A stretch of 64,000 nucleotides of DNA from Sesamum alatum (lineage: Eukaryota; Streptophyta; Magnoliopsida; Lamiales; Pedaliaceae). The position numbers and the translations under genes were made by a program. Within the stretch, counting starts at the first letter, position 1. Each line of letters opens with the position of its first letter. This document shows, piece by piece, positions 1 through 11,696 of the stretch. The DNA lies in assembly GCA_034509735.1 (NCBI GenBank), contig JACGWO010000002.1:29559636-29623635 (forward strand). Reading direction: 5' to 3'. Below the pieces are notes generated by a model, which saw nothing but the letters and a program-made list of their open reading frames with translations, was not told the DNA's origin and did not search any database.

Positions 1-849
1 AGTATTTAATTTGGAATTAAATATTAGAGTAAATGATTGATTAAATTGGATTTAATCGGGTCCTATATTTTTTGGAGAATTAATTCCTTCTATTTGATAA
101 AGGGAATTAAATTAATAAATTGGATTTATTGAGGGAATTAATTTAATGGGCCTAGAATAAATATTAATATTTATTTATTATATTTATTTGGCCTTTTGGA
201 ATATTTAATAGGATTTAAATATTCCATTAAATTAAATTAATGGTTGAGATTTAATGGGAGAGATGAAAGGCTAGGATTGAATTTGACAAGGTCAAATTCT
301 ACTTTGACTAGGACTTTGACTAGGTCAAAATCCTAGTCAAATTAAGCTTCTAAAGAGTTGGAGTATAAAGAGGATTAAACTCCTCCTCTATATAAACCCC
401 TAGCCTTGCACCTTTTGAAGGATGATGAAATTCCAACACACACACAACTCTCTCCCTCTCCTCTCTCGTCCGCCCCCTCTCTCTCTTAGCAAGAAAACAA
501 TTCTTGTTCTTTTGTTCTTGGAACATTAGAACATTGATGAATCAATACTGTTAATTCATAACGTGTTGTTGATTCATCCACTCCAAAAATTACATACTTG
601 TTCGTTGCTAGAACGACGTGCAAGATACGTGGGTGGATCGTGTGTCACGATTTGGATGGTCTCAAGAACGAGATCTTGGTGCAAAATGGGGAACAACGCG
701 TGTAGCCGTTGAAGACGAAAACGACAACGGGTAGGTCTCGGTTTACGTTTTCGCCTCTTTTATTTTTTAACCCTATGGCCTCCATGATTGCTTACATGTT
801 ATTTATTCATGAGATACACCAAACACCTGGGAAATTTCAAGGGCACACC
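1..849 (+). repeat. Family B LTR fragment (+)
   Basis: This is the middle and right part of a family B LTR. It matches the solo B LTR at 40878-42878 from its AT-rich block, through the TATA box and CT/AC-rich stretch, to the segment before the LTR end. The left side is cut by the window. The right side stops about 130 bp short of the expected LTR end, where family A LTR sequence begins. It is non-coding. Confidence 0.8.
389..396 (+). promoter_or_regulatory. LTR B TATA box
   Basis: TATATAAA lies in the same place in every B LTR here, just upstream of AC- and CT-rich tracts. This suits the U3/R promoter of a copia LTR. The start site is inferred, not seen. Confidence 0.55.
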
Positions 850-2220
850 CAATTTCATACCCTAGACTAAGGCCGGGAGACGGTAGATGGAAGGAGCGTA
901 CCCGTACAGAATCGGTGCCTAAATGTTCACGCCAATTCACCTAGTCTCTAGTGCCATGGACCGTTGCTAGACGGCCACCCATGGTAACGGGCTCTTGTGG
1001 GACACGGGCCCAAGTCTAGTTGAGGCACACACAAACCACCGAGGAGGTTGAGAGATCGACTTGGAGTCAATCTCGAAGGATAAATAAGTAATTTGATTAC
1101 TTAAGGGAAAGTACATTGGATGGACAGGCCGATATTGTATCGGGCCTTCGTTTAATCGTTAAATTGGATTTTTGATTAAATATGGAAAGTTGAAACGTTC
1201 AGACGTTGGATCTTTTAATTGGATTAAAAGATCAATGGGAATAGTTTAAATGGACATTAAATTGGATTTAATGTTGGGTTCGTCGTAATTGGATTATGAT
1301 AAAATCCGGTCCGTTACATTTTACCCGAGAGGAGAAATAATTCCTATTTTGCAATAGGAAGAAGTTTGACTTCTTCCCTTAATTAAACATGGCCGAGATG
1401 CTCCCTTGGAGGAAGCAAAATCAGCAATGTTTCATGCTAGGTGGTATGTTGACTTATCTATTTTGGAAAGAGACAAATCAACTCCAATCAAGCTCTTCCC
1501 TTTTGGTATGATTTGATCATACCATAAATTTTGGTAGGCTTGATTGAAGAATTGATGATGATTGATTGGAATGTATCTAGACATCCTTGGATGAACTTAG
1601 ACACATTCCAATAATCACATTAATTATGTATATATATTAGAATATACTACACCAAGCATAAGTGATTCATTATTCATCTTTTTCTAGGAAAAAGAAGAAG
1701 AGAAAATCGGATCTCCTCTCCCTCTCTAACTCTCGGTTTTCTCCTCCCCCTTTCACTTGTGTTCTTCACTTGGTTTTGAATCAAGAGGAAGAACAAAGTA
1801 GGTGTAAGAGAGCACTAATTCATAGTGTTATTCTCTTAAACCGATTCCTTTTTAAACCCATTCTTTTCTAGCAAGAAGAACATGTGTTTCTTCCGGTGTG
1901 GTGTGGATCACCTTTGGAGAATCCATACGTTTGAATTTCATGAGCATTCCGGAGAAGGAACAATGCAAGTAGCCGGGAGCATACGCTATACAATCAAAGG
2001 TAACAGTTTTATTACGCTTTGATTGATTTTATGTATATATCTATGCCCTATGTGTTTAATATACATATCTAATATTTACACATCCTACATCGAACACCCG
2101 GTTGACCACCCAAGAGTACACCCCTTGGGATTCGTTTATTTAAATTAGATTTAATTTTACGCACCATCTCTCGCTTTCTCGCTTCCGCTCGCGCTCCCGG
2201 GCGGATCCGCTTGTCCTTCA
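847..2220 (+). repeat. Family A LTR, right part, of copy A1
   Basis: From the ACCCTAGACTAAGGCCGGGAG region to the end CTTGTCCTTCA this matches the A LTR at 56585-58738. The end at 2220 is followed by two bases and a primer site, so this piece serves as the 5' LTR of the + strand copy downstream. Its left part has been replaced by B LTR sequence, with CCC shared at the join. Confidence 0.85.
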
Positions 2221-2222
2221 AG

Positions 2223-2234
2223 TGGTATCAGAGC
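2223..2234 (+). promoter_or_regulatory. Primer binding site, tRNA-iMet
   Basis: TGGTATCAGAGC lies two bases after the LTR end. This is the standard plant copia minus-strand primer site, complementary to the 3' end of initiator Met-tRNA. It fixes the LTR boundary and the element's orientation. Confidence 0.92.
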
Positions 2235-2477
2235 CCGGTTCGATATAAGGGGCATAGGTCTATGTGCTTGGCATGATCTACTTGCTTTTATGGCTTTATT
2301 GGCATGTTAGATTATATAAATGTATGAATAATATGATGATTTAATTGTTTGAATTTGATGGACTTTTGGCATGCTTATTTTTGTTAGATTGGATCTAAAA
2401 TTACATGCTTATTTTTAGAATAATTGTTACTGTTATTGTGCTGAAAAAGATGTTGAAAAAAAAAAAAAATTGGGATC

Positions 2478-2725
2478 GGACGGCAGCGGCCACGCGCAGG
2501 CGGGTGCCTGCGCGCGCGCACCATGCGCGTGGATGCTGCGCACAAGCGCGCGCGCACCATGCGCGCGGATGCTGCGCACAAGCGTGCGTGCAGGGGTGCG
2601 TGCTATGCGCAGACGGCCGCTACTAGCCGAGGCTAACGCGCGGCACAGAGCACGCTCACCCAGGGCGTGCAGGCTTGTTGCCCTATGCGCGCGGGTGGCC
2701 GGCAGGCACAACGGCTGGGCCGTTT
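2478..2725. repeat. GC/CpG-rich leader tract (A1)
   Basis: About 250 bp of almost pure GC with runs of alternating CG, inside otherwise AT-rich DNA. Positions 2512-2581 hold two tandem copies of a 34-36 bp unit built on GCGCGCACCATGCGCG. Every reading frame through it gives Arg/Ala-rich low-complexity peptide, so it is not coding. It sits in the same leader position in all copies. Confidence 0.85.
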
Positions 2726-3679
2726 TGTGCCGTTTTTCGATATTTTCCGGAAAATTTAATTTTCTGTATTTTCTGCACAATATTTTGAAAATATGTTAAT
2801 TTTGCATATTTGATTTTGGAATAATTGGATTATTCCCTATATTAAATTTGCTTAATTAATTTGGGGTAAATACATGCATTGGATGCATTGTTTAAAAATG
2901 TCCATTAAATTTGAAATTTGAATTTTGCATATTATTTGTATGTTCATGCTTTTGTGATGTTGGACATCACTTGGGTATTTCGAATATCCATTGGTTGTAT
3001 GCATGATTATTTGGAATAATTGTGTTATGTGAGTTGATGGAATCAACATGGGATGATCAGAAGAGCCCTAAACCTTATGTATGGATGAATGTATGATCAT
3101 TTATCTTTTGTTGGGGGGGCCTGCGTGCCTCTTGTTTTTGGGACTATCATCTCCCGTATTTTCATCCTCATGATGTTAAGGTTTGTTTTCATCATTACCA
3201 ATGTATTACTTTCAGTTGTAATGAGAGTAGAGAGGATTGGTGAGGTTTTAATTTTTAACAAGCATTTGGAGTCGGAGACCCCAAGGAGGAGCATCAAGGC
3301 GTGAAACAAGAAGCACTACAAGGCCTATTGGAATAACAATGGGTATACTATTATTGTAATAATATAGGACCACCCTAGACAGACCACAGACTCATTGCGG
3401 GCTCAGTGGGTCGTATAGGTTGGCTTGTGATCATCCTAATAGGGGAATGCTATGTTTTCTGCATGCGGCGTATTTATTTATCGCTTTAAATATTGGATAT
3501 TTATGCATGCTAAAACACAATAATGTGATGAGGTCTCGGTCACACACAAACTCTCATTTGGTTGGACCAAATTAAATATTGGACCCAGAACAGACTTGGA
3601 TCAAAATGGTAGTTTGATCTGTCCGAGCCTTCCATCCACAACAATGCGGTGAGGAGCTACCACTACCCATGTGTGGTCT

Positions 3680-3772
3680 CACGAGTCGTGGCACACTTGG
3701 ACTTGGGGAAAGCTGCACCATTGTTGTGAACAAAAAGACTGCACTCACTGTTTCCCTGTCTCACGAGTCGTG
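3680..3772 (+). promoter_or_regulatory. Paired 11-bp palindromes in leader (A1)
   Basis: CACGAGTCGTG occurs at 3680-3690 and 3762-3772, each preceded by TCT. Each can form a 5-bp stem or pair with another copy. The pair is kept, with 79-83 bp between copies, in A3, A4 and B2. The role is unknown; dimerization or packaging is an inference. Confidence 0.5.
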
Positions 3773-4139
3773 GGGGCGACAGTTTGAGGCATGATTTGGT
3801 TTATTGGTCGGGCCCAACACTGAGTAACATGGTTTGCTTGGAGTCCTCGGAACCATGTGAATAGGTGAGGCAAAATATCTTGCGAATCTCATTGGATGAG
3901 AATAATATTGGATATCACCCACGAGGTCTTCTTCATGTGAATCGTAAAAGCGGGGCATGAAGATTACGCTTGTGGATCCCAAGCCCACTAGGAAATAGTT
4001 TCCCAAAACTCCGCTTGAGAGTGGCGGACTTTCGTATAAATAGTAGGAGGGTTAAAGACTAAAAGACCATGTCTTCAACTTGAACAATAATATTACCATC
4101 ATCTGCTAATTTCTGCTTTACATTTTCATTAATGTAGAT

Positions 4140-5973
4140 ATGTCTAAGAACCCATTAACCATGATACTCGAGACTAACAAATTCAACGGAACAAACTACT
4201 CGGATTGGCTGAGAAACCTGAGGATTGTCCTCGGTTTCGAGAAGCAAGGCTACGTCTTGGACAAGCCGCCACCGAGTGACTTACCGGAGGGGTCCACGCC
4301 TGAAGAACGTTTGACGTTCGAAAAATGGCATGAGGACCACCGGAAAGTATGCAATATCATATTGGCTTCGATGTCTAACGACATCCAGAAACAGTATGAA
4401 AGGCTGGACAACGTCTCCGCCATAATGCTCCGCATGAACGAGGTTTATGCGGTTCCGGATAGGCATATTAGATATGCCGCCACAAAAGCATTCTTTGGCA
4501 CCAAACTTGCTGAAGGAGAATCTGTACAAAGTCATGGGGTCAAGATGCTCTCCCTAGTGGAGAAACTCGAGAACCTTAAAGCTGGGCTTAACAATGACAC
4601 ATACATTGACCTGATCCTCCAGTCGCTTCCTCTATCCTATGACCCGTTTGTTGTAAACTACAGCATGAACGAACTTGAGAAGTCTATTCTTGAGTTGATC
4701 AACATGCTGGTCCAATACGAGGTAACGACCCACAAGTCGGTGCCGGCGGTAATGATCGGAGAGGCTTCGACCTCTAAGGGCGAATGGCAAGAGGGCCGGA
4801 CGCTGGAAGAGGAAGAAGGGCAAAGGGAAGACGGTTGTCGCCCCTGCTCGCGCTTCGGGCGTCCCTGTTGCTCCGATTGGACCGAGCAAAGGGAAAGGGA
4901 AGGCCCATGGTTCTCAGCGGTCCAAGGCAAATGATGTCTGCATGCATTGCCAAGGGAAAGGGCATTAGAAGAGGGAGTGCCCACAACTCCTCTCCAACCC
5001 AGGTATGTTTGTGGTTGAAGTAAATATGATTACTAATTCTGCTTCATGGGTATTGGATACCGGGTGTGGTGCTCACATCTGCAATGATTTGCAGGCACTG
5101 CAAAGAAGCAGAAGGCTAACCAAGGATGAGATGATCCTGAGGCTAGGCGATGGCAAGACCGTTGCTGCGGAGGCCGTAGGATCACTAGAGTTAGCCATTA
5201 GTAGTCATGTTAGGATTCTACTGAACGACTGTTTCTATGTACCTAACATGATTAGAAACATTGTTTCCATCCCGGTCCTTGATAAGGAGGGATATGAATT
5301 TACCATCAATAAAAATGGTTTTTTCATTATTAAAGATGGTATTTCTCATCTGCTTGGTACATTGGTCAACGGTCTGTACATATTTCAACAGTCTAATTGG
5401 ATTATGACTGCAGAACACAAACGAAAATGTGATGATCATAATAATGCACAGATATGACGTGCGAGGTTAGGTCATATCTCTAAAGATAGGATAAGAAGGT
5501 TAGTGGACTCAAAAAGTCTAGAAAGATGACCAAGAAACCCTTTGTTGGACAAAGCACGCTAGCCAGCGGTCTGTTGGCTTTGATCCATACGGATGTCGGT
5601 GGCCCACTAAATACTCATGCTAGAGGTGGGTACTCGTACTTCATAACCTTTACCGATGATCACTCACGGTATGGTTATGTTTACCTGATGAGGTACAAGT
5701 CTGAAGCCTTTGAATGGTTTAAGGAATACAGACTTGAAGTGGAGAACCAAACCGGTCGAAAGATCAAAGCCCTTCGGTCGGACCGAGGTGGAGAGAATTT
5801 GAGTGGTGAGTTTACTGATTATCTAAAAGAGAATGGGATTCTCTCTCAGTGAACCCCTCCTAGAACACCACAGCTTAATGGTGTGTCTGAAAGGAGGAAT
5901 CAGACCTTGTTGGACATGGTCCGATCCATGATGAGTTTTACCGAAGTCCCCCTTTCCTTTTGGGGATACGCTC
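4140..5973 (+). pseudogene. Copia gag-pol, copy A1 (GAG-PR-IN, truncated)
   Basis: This is the start of a copia polyprotein beginning MSKNPLTMILETNKFNG. GAG runs to about 4960 and ends in a zinc knuckle whose Trp codon is now a stop (CMHCQGKGH*KREC). The protease motif DTGCGAHIC is at about 5057. A one-base insertion near 4778 shifts the frame. A stop replaces the Trp of the IWHARLGH pre-integrase motif near 5455. About 50 bp carrying the CESCLKGK zinc residues are lost near 5522. The integrase core keeps HTDV and SDRGGE and has a stop near 5850. The gene ends in integrase where the B' LTR begins, so RT and RNase H are missing here. It is not functional. Confidence 0.9.
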
Positions 5974-7947
5974 TGAAAGCCTTGGGTAGGCGTGTTGATC
6001 GTCCCGGGAGTAGCGCGAATGCGGAAGCGCGGTATAATTTAAATTACAAAAATTTAAACATGCATAACATATATTAAAATAAACTCGTTCAGGGGGTGTA
6101 CCCTTGAAACTCCCGGGTGTTCGGTGTATCTAATGAATAATAAGCATGCACAAGAATCATGGAGGCCATAGGATTCTAAAATAAAAGAGGATGAAAAACG
6201 TAAACGGAAACTTACCGATTCGTCGTTTTTCGCTTCGAACCGGTACTCGCGTCGTTCCTCGATTTGCTCCAAGATCTCGTACGGGAGACCCTCTAATTCG
6301 TGACACGCAATCCGCCCACGTATCTTGAACTTCGTGCTAGCAAAAGAACAAGTATTGTTTAGGAGAGGACGGATCAATCAAACGTTATTAGTTTAACGAG
6401 ATCAATCCTCCTTTTGTTTGATTGCTAGAAAAAACAAAAGAACAAGAAAACAATTTTCTTGGAAGAGGAGAGAGAGGCACGCGGCCGAGAGAGAGGGAGA
6501 GGAGTGCACGAGTAGGTGTGTGTGTGTGTGTTTCAAGATTCATCATCTCCTTCAATGTGTGTGCTAAGGAGTACTTATAGAAGAGGAATCCTTCTCCTCT
6601 CCAAGTTCCCTACACATTGAAGACTCCACTACAACTAGGATTTGACCTAGGTCAAATCCTAGTCAAATCAAACTTCTTTGGTCAAACCAATAATAGCCAC
6701 TGATCTTTCCCATTTAATCTCAACCATTAATTTAATTAAATGGAGTATTAAAATCCTATTTAAATATTCCAAGGGCAATAAATAAATATAAATATTTATT
6801 CTAAACCCATTAAAATAATTTTCTAATAAATCTAATTTATTAGATAAATCCATTTTATCTAATAAAAGGAATTAACTCTTCCCAAGAAAATAAGGACCCG
6901 ATTAAATCCAATTTAATCGCTCCATTTCTCCAAATATTTAATTCTAAATTAAATATTTACTCTTTAGGTTCACCTTCAGCTAGACTTGGTTGGATTCCTA
7001 ATATCCGCCCATTACCATGGGTGGCCATCTAGCAACGGTCCATGGCACTAGAGACTAGGTGAATATAGGGGGATGAACATTTAGGCTCTACAATACATCT
7101 ATCCTTCCGTCTGCGGTCTCACCACTTAGGGTCTAGGGCACGGAAAATGCAGGTACCCATTTTGGACCTAAGTATCGGTCTGTCCTTTACTAAACGCCGC
7201 AGGGGAAACCTTCCCTTCTGTTCAGTGACTGTGGCCACAGATTTTAGGGACTAGACTCAGAGCATTTGTGAGACACAACTGTCAACACCTTTTGACAGGA
7301 GACAGATCCTTTCTTGGAAACTATTGTCACTCTGTACACCGGAGCTGCACTAGATATGGCTTATGACTACTCAAGTGCTTCTTGGCAATCCCTCACCATA
7401 TATAAGATACAACCTTGATATACAGGTAAACTCATCAGTTCCTCAAGTCAAAGGACTTGACCTGTACTGTTGGAATCGGGAACACACGTTATACCTAACC
7501 GTCCCTACTCAAGGTCCTCCGTAAGACGGTTCCCACAAGTCACCTCAGTCAGCTGCTCCCTAGCAGACCAACCCACTAACACTGCTTAGACGACCCTCAT
7601 CACCCGTGGATGAAATACGACAACAGATGCTTAGTGCAAGTCTCAAGGGGAATATCGGTACCCACTTTCGAGATTCCTTGACTTGGAGATTTCCAGACTG
7701 ATTCGGCGGAACTGATTTCATGGACCTACCTCCAAGCGTAGTCCCAGTCCCCTAAATGTGTTTTCAGCCCGTGGGCTTTGTTTGCATAGTGAACAGATAT
7801 ATAAAGCAGATAAAGTGAATACAAACAAAGTAAATTCCAAATGAATTTTACTTCTTATTCATTAATGATTTATTAAAACCTCAAAATTGTTCATACATAG
7901 GTTATAATTCGCCTACCAAGATTGGCTACATGGTCACCTATTTAACA
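5974..7947 (-). repeat. B' LTR, 3' LTR of copy B1
   Basis: A 1974-bp LTR on the minus strand, beginning TGTTAAATAGGTGACC and ending CTTTCA. Its last bases (+ strand TGAAAGCCTTGGGTAGGCG) mark variant B', also seen at 55682. It carries the CTGTGGCCACAG palindrome at 7229-7240, the shared CCATGG-containing block at about 7011-7060 and a weak TATA-like site at 6572-6579. Confidence 0.88.
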
Positions 7948-7962
7948 ATCTCCCACTTGACC
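7948..7962 (-). promoter_or_regulatory. Polypurine tract of B1
   Basis: The minus strand reads GGTCAAGTGGGAGAT directly before the LTR start. This is where plus-strand priming occurs in copia elements, and the same sequence borders A3 and C LTRs. Confidence 0.8.
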
Positions 7963-10900
7963 TTAAAGCCAATCGCCCATATGCCTAATCCCCATCTTCT
8001 CAAGATGTTGCGTATGAGCGCTCTGCGACATAGGCTTTGTCAACGGATCTGCTGTGTTGTATGCTGAGCTAACTCGGTCCATCCGAACGTCACCTCTTCC
8101 TACCATTTCTCTTAGAAGGTGGTAGCGTCTAAGAATGTGTTTGGAGCGTATGAGATCTCGGTTCCTTTGCTTGCGCTATTGCTCCGTTGTTATCACAAAA
8201 GATGACAATGGGCTCGGCGATGCTAGGCACCACACCCAACTCTTGGATGTAGTTTCTCATCCAAACTGCTTCCTTGGCAGCTTCTGAAGCTGCTATGCAT
8301 TCGGCCTCAGTGGTGGAATCAGCAGTGGTTGCTTGCTTGGAACGTTTCCAAGCCACTACTCCTCCATTGAGCCTGAATACATAACCCGATTGAGACTAGC
8401 ATCGCTAAAGCCTTCCAGGATCAGTTCTCCATTGCCATAGACCAAGAACATTTCCTTAGTCCTCCTCAGGTACTTAAGGATGCCCTTAACTGCATTCCAA
8501 TGTGCCTCTCCTGCACAAGACCGATATCTTCTTGTTACACTCAAAGCGTAAGCAATGTCAGGTCTGGTGCAGTGGACCGCATATTGGATGCTTCCTACGG
8601 CAGAAGCATAGGGGATGATTTTCATCCTTTCAGGTTCCTCTTCAGTCTGCGGGGACTGTTTCTTGGATAACTTGATCCCATGCCTTATGGGAAGGAATCC
8701 TCGTTTTGAGTTGTCCATCCGAAATCTTTTCAGGACTTTCTCCATATACGAGTTTTGGGTGAGCCCTAACATCCTCTTAGATCTGTCCCTGACAATCTGG
8801 ATGCCTAGAATGTAGGAGGCTTCACCCAAATCCTTCATGGAAAATTGAGTTGATAACCATGCTTTTGTGTCACCCAACATTCTAACGTCATTCCCTATGA
8901 GTAGAATGTCATCCACATAAAGCACTAGGAACACTATAGAGCTCCCACTGACCTTCTTGTATACACAAGGGTCGGATTCATTTTTTATGAAGTCATAACC
9001 CCGGATTACTTCATCAAAGCGAATGTTCCAGCTTCGGGATACTTGTTTGAGGCCATAGATGGACTTTTGGAGACGACAGACCTTCTGTTCTTCCCCAGTG
9101 ACCGTGAAACCCTCCGGCTGATCCATGTAGATCTCTTCCTCAACGAAACCATTAAGGAAAGCCGTTTTCACGTCCATCTGTCATATCTCATAGTCGTACC
9201 ATGCTGCTATGGCAAGCAGGATCCAGATGGATTTAGCCATGGCTACTGGCGAGTAGGTGTCCTCAAAATCGACCCCGGGTCATTGAGTGTACCCTTTAGC
9301 TACTAGCCTAGCCTTAAATGTTGTGACTTCTCCATCAACTCCAAGTTTGCGTTTATAGACCCACTTATAGCCAACTGGCTTCACCCCTTTCGGTGGGTCT
9401 ACAAGTCTCCAGACTTGGTTCTCGCTCATTGAGCCCATTTCGGTTTTCATGGCCTCAAGCCATTTCCCGGAGTGGATGTCAGACATTGCTTCTCCGTATA
9501 TCTTAGGATCGTTATCGAGTAGACCGTTCGTATTTAGAAAGCCATATCTCACCGGAGGTCGAGACTCTCTAGTTGACCTACGGAGAATGGGAACGTCAGT
9601 GGTGACTGTGGGCGCTGACTGTATAGGAGCCAGGGGTTCAGGTATTGGGTATACATAACCATACCGTGAATGATCATCGGTGAAGGTTATGAAGTAGGAG
9701 AACCCACCTCGGGCCTGCGTCCTTAGTGGTCCACATATGTCTATATGGACCAGGTCCAACAGACCTGTGGCAAGCCTGCTTTGTACTACAAAGGGCTTCT
9801 TTGTCATTTTCCCTCTTAGACAGGATTCACAAGTTAGTAGCTCACTCAAGTCCCCTACCTCTAGGTTCTTTGAGTCTACCAATCTCTTTATCCTGTCTTG
9901 GGATATGTGACCTAGCCTAGCGTGCCACAGTCGTGCGTTCTCGTTGTTATCTATTTTACGTTTGTATTGAGCGTTTGTGAACGAAGTTCGTTTGTTGTAA
10001 GATATAGAGCCCATTATTAAGTGTACCTAGTAGATGAGCAATTCCACACCTCATCAAATAAAAGCAATTTTTATTGATCATAAACTTATATCCACTATTA
10101 TCTAACAACGGAATAAAATGATGTTTTTAATCGTACTAGGTACATAATAAACTTGCTGTAACTCTATACTAATACGTTCACTAACTACTAGAGTGGCGGA
10201 TCCTACTGCTTCTGCCGAGATGGCCTTGCCATTCCCAAGCTTCAGGATCATATCCCCGCTTCCCAGTTTTCTACTTCTTTTCAGCACCTGCAAATCATTG
10301 CAAATGTGAGCTCCACAGCCGGTATCTAATACCCAAGAGGTAGAGTTAGTAACCATATTAACCTCAATCACAAAGATACCTTGGTTTGAGAGGAGTTTGG
10401 GGCACTCCCTCTTCCAATGCCCTTTCTCACGGCAATTGATACATGTGTCGTATGCCCTCGACTGTTGCTTGGAGACAACCTTCCCCTTTCCTTTGCCTTT
10501 CCCCTCTTTGGCAATGGGAATACTCTTAGTGTTTGTAGCTGCTTTGACGGCTTTTTCCTTTCCCTTCTAACTTTTCCAACGTCCGGCACCCTTGCCTTTC
10601 ACCTTGGAAGTCGAAGCACCTTCAAACGACACCGAAGGCATGGACTTTTTGGTCGTTGCCTCGTATTGCACCAACATATTGATTAACTCATGAATACCCT
10701 TCTCAAGTGTGTTCATGTTATAACTAACAATAAATTGGTCGAAGGAGGGTGGGAGAGACTGAAAGATCACATCTATATACGTCTCATTATCGAGGCCTGC
10801 ATTTAGGTCCTCGAGCTTTTCCACCAGGGTAAGCATTTTAACCCCGTGCTCTTGTACAGAGGATCCTTCGGTCATTTTAGTTCCAAAGAACGCCTTCGTC

Positions 10901-11241
10901 GCGACATACCTAGTATGCCGGTCCGGGACTGCATAGTAATCCTTAAGGTGAGCTATAATGGAAGGGACATCGTCTAGCCTTTTATACGGCTTCTGAATCG
11001 CATTCGTCATAGAGGCAAGTATGATGCTACGGACCTTCCGGTTATCCTTATGCCAAGTCTCGAACGTCTCACGTTCTTCTGGCGTGGATCCTTTCGGTAA
11101 GGTCCTAGGGAGAGGCTCGTCCATGACATAGCCTTGGTTCTCGTAATCTAGGATTATCCTCAGATTGTGCAACCAGTCGTTGTAATTTGTTCCATTGAAC
11201 TTGTTGGTCTCAAGTATGGTTGATAATGGGTTCTTTGACAT
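7963..11241 (-). pseudogene. Copia gag-pol, copy B1, integrase-deleted
   Basis: GAG starts at 11241 (MSKNPLSTILETNKFNG) and carries the CINCREKGHWKREC knuckle near 10400-10440, after a C-to-T stop near 10566. Protease DTGCGAHIC is near 10320. The pre-integrase region has HARLGH and CESCLRGK. At about 9658 the frame jumps from the DDHSRYGYVY segment to a Pro-rich linker before RT, so the integrase core, including the second Asp and the Glu, is gone (about 750 bp less than B2). RT retains MDVKTAFLNGF and VLYVDDILLIGND (near 8910). RNase H is present with frameshifts and ends at 7963. The copy could not integrate without help. Confidence 0.9.
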
Positions 11242-11691
11242 TTTAAATCTACATTTTAAAAACAGAACCCGTGATCAGCAGAATTTAAAAGATGGAAGTT
11301 TTGATAAATAATTATACGCTTGGTCTTTAGTCATTTAATGCTCCCACTATTTATACAAAAACACGATACTCTCAAACGTCATTTTCGGGAAACCTTTTCC
11401 TAGTGGGCTTGGAATCCACAGCGAATTTTCCCATACCCCGCTTTTACGATTCGCATGGGAAGAATCCTGTGGGAGGTATGGCATACCATTCTCGTTCCAC
11501 GAGATTCCCAAGATAATTGCCCCACCCTTTCAGATGATCCCGATGACTCCAAGCGAATCATGCTAATCGGGCGTTAGACCTGACCCAATCAACTGAATCA
11601 TAGACCTGCTGCTACCTCCACGACTTGTGAGACAGGTAACAGTGGTCTACTTTTCGTTCATGACACAGTGTAGCTTCTTTTAAGTACGATA

Positions 11692-11696
11692 GACGT
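11692..11696. repeat. TSD GACGT, left
   Basis: GACGT directly left of the solo B LTR matches 13673-13677 on the right. The B2 leader at about 19681-19695 shows the uninterrupted form. Confidence 0.88.

Larger units (their letters stand above)
2235..4139 (+). other. Untranslated leader of copy A1
   Basis: This is a 1.9-kb non-coding leader between the primer site and gag. It holds an A-run, a GC-rich tract (2478-2725), a long AT-rich stretch, and a pair of palindromes (3680-3772). Leaders of A3 and A4 have the same order, and family B leaders have a closely similar one. The short reading frames here are not kept between copies, so I call no gene. Confidence 0.8.
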
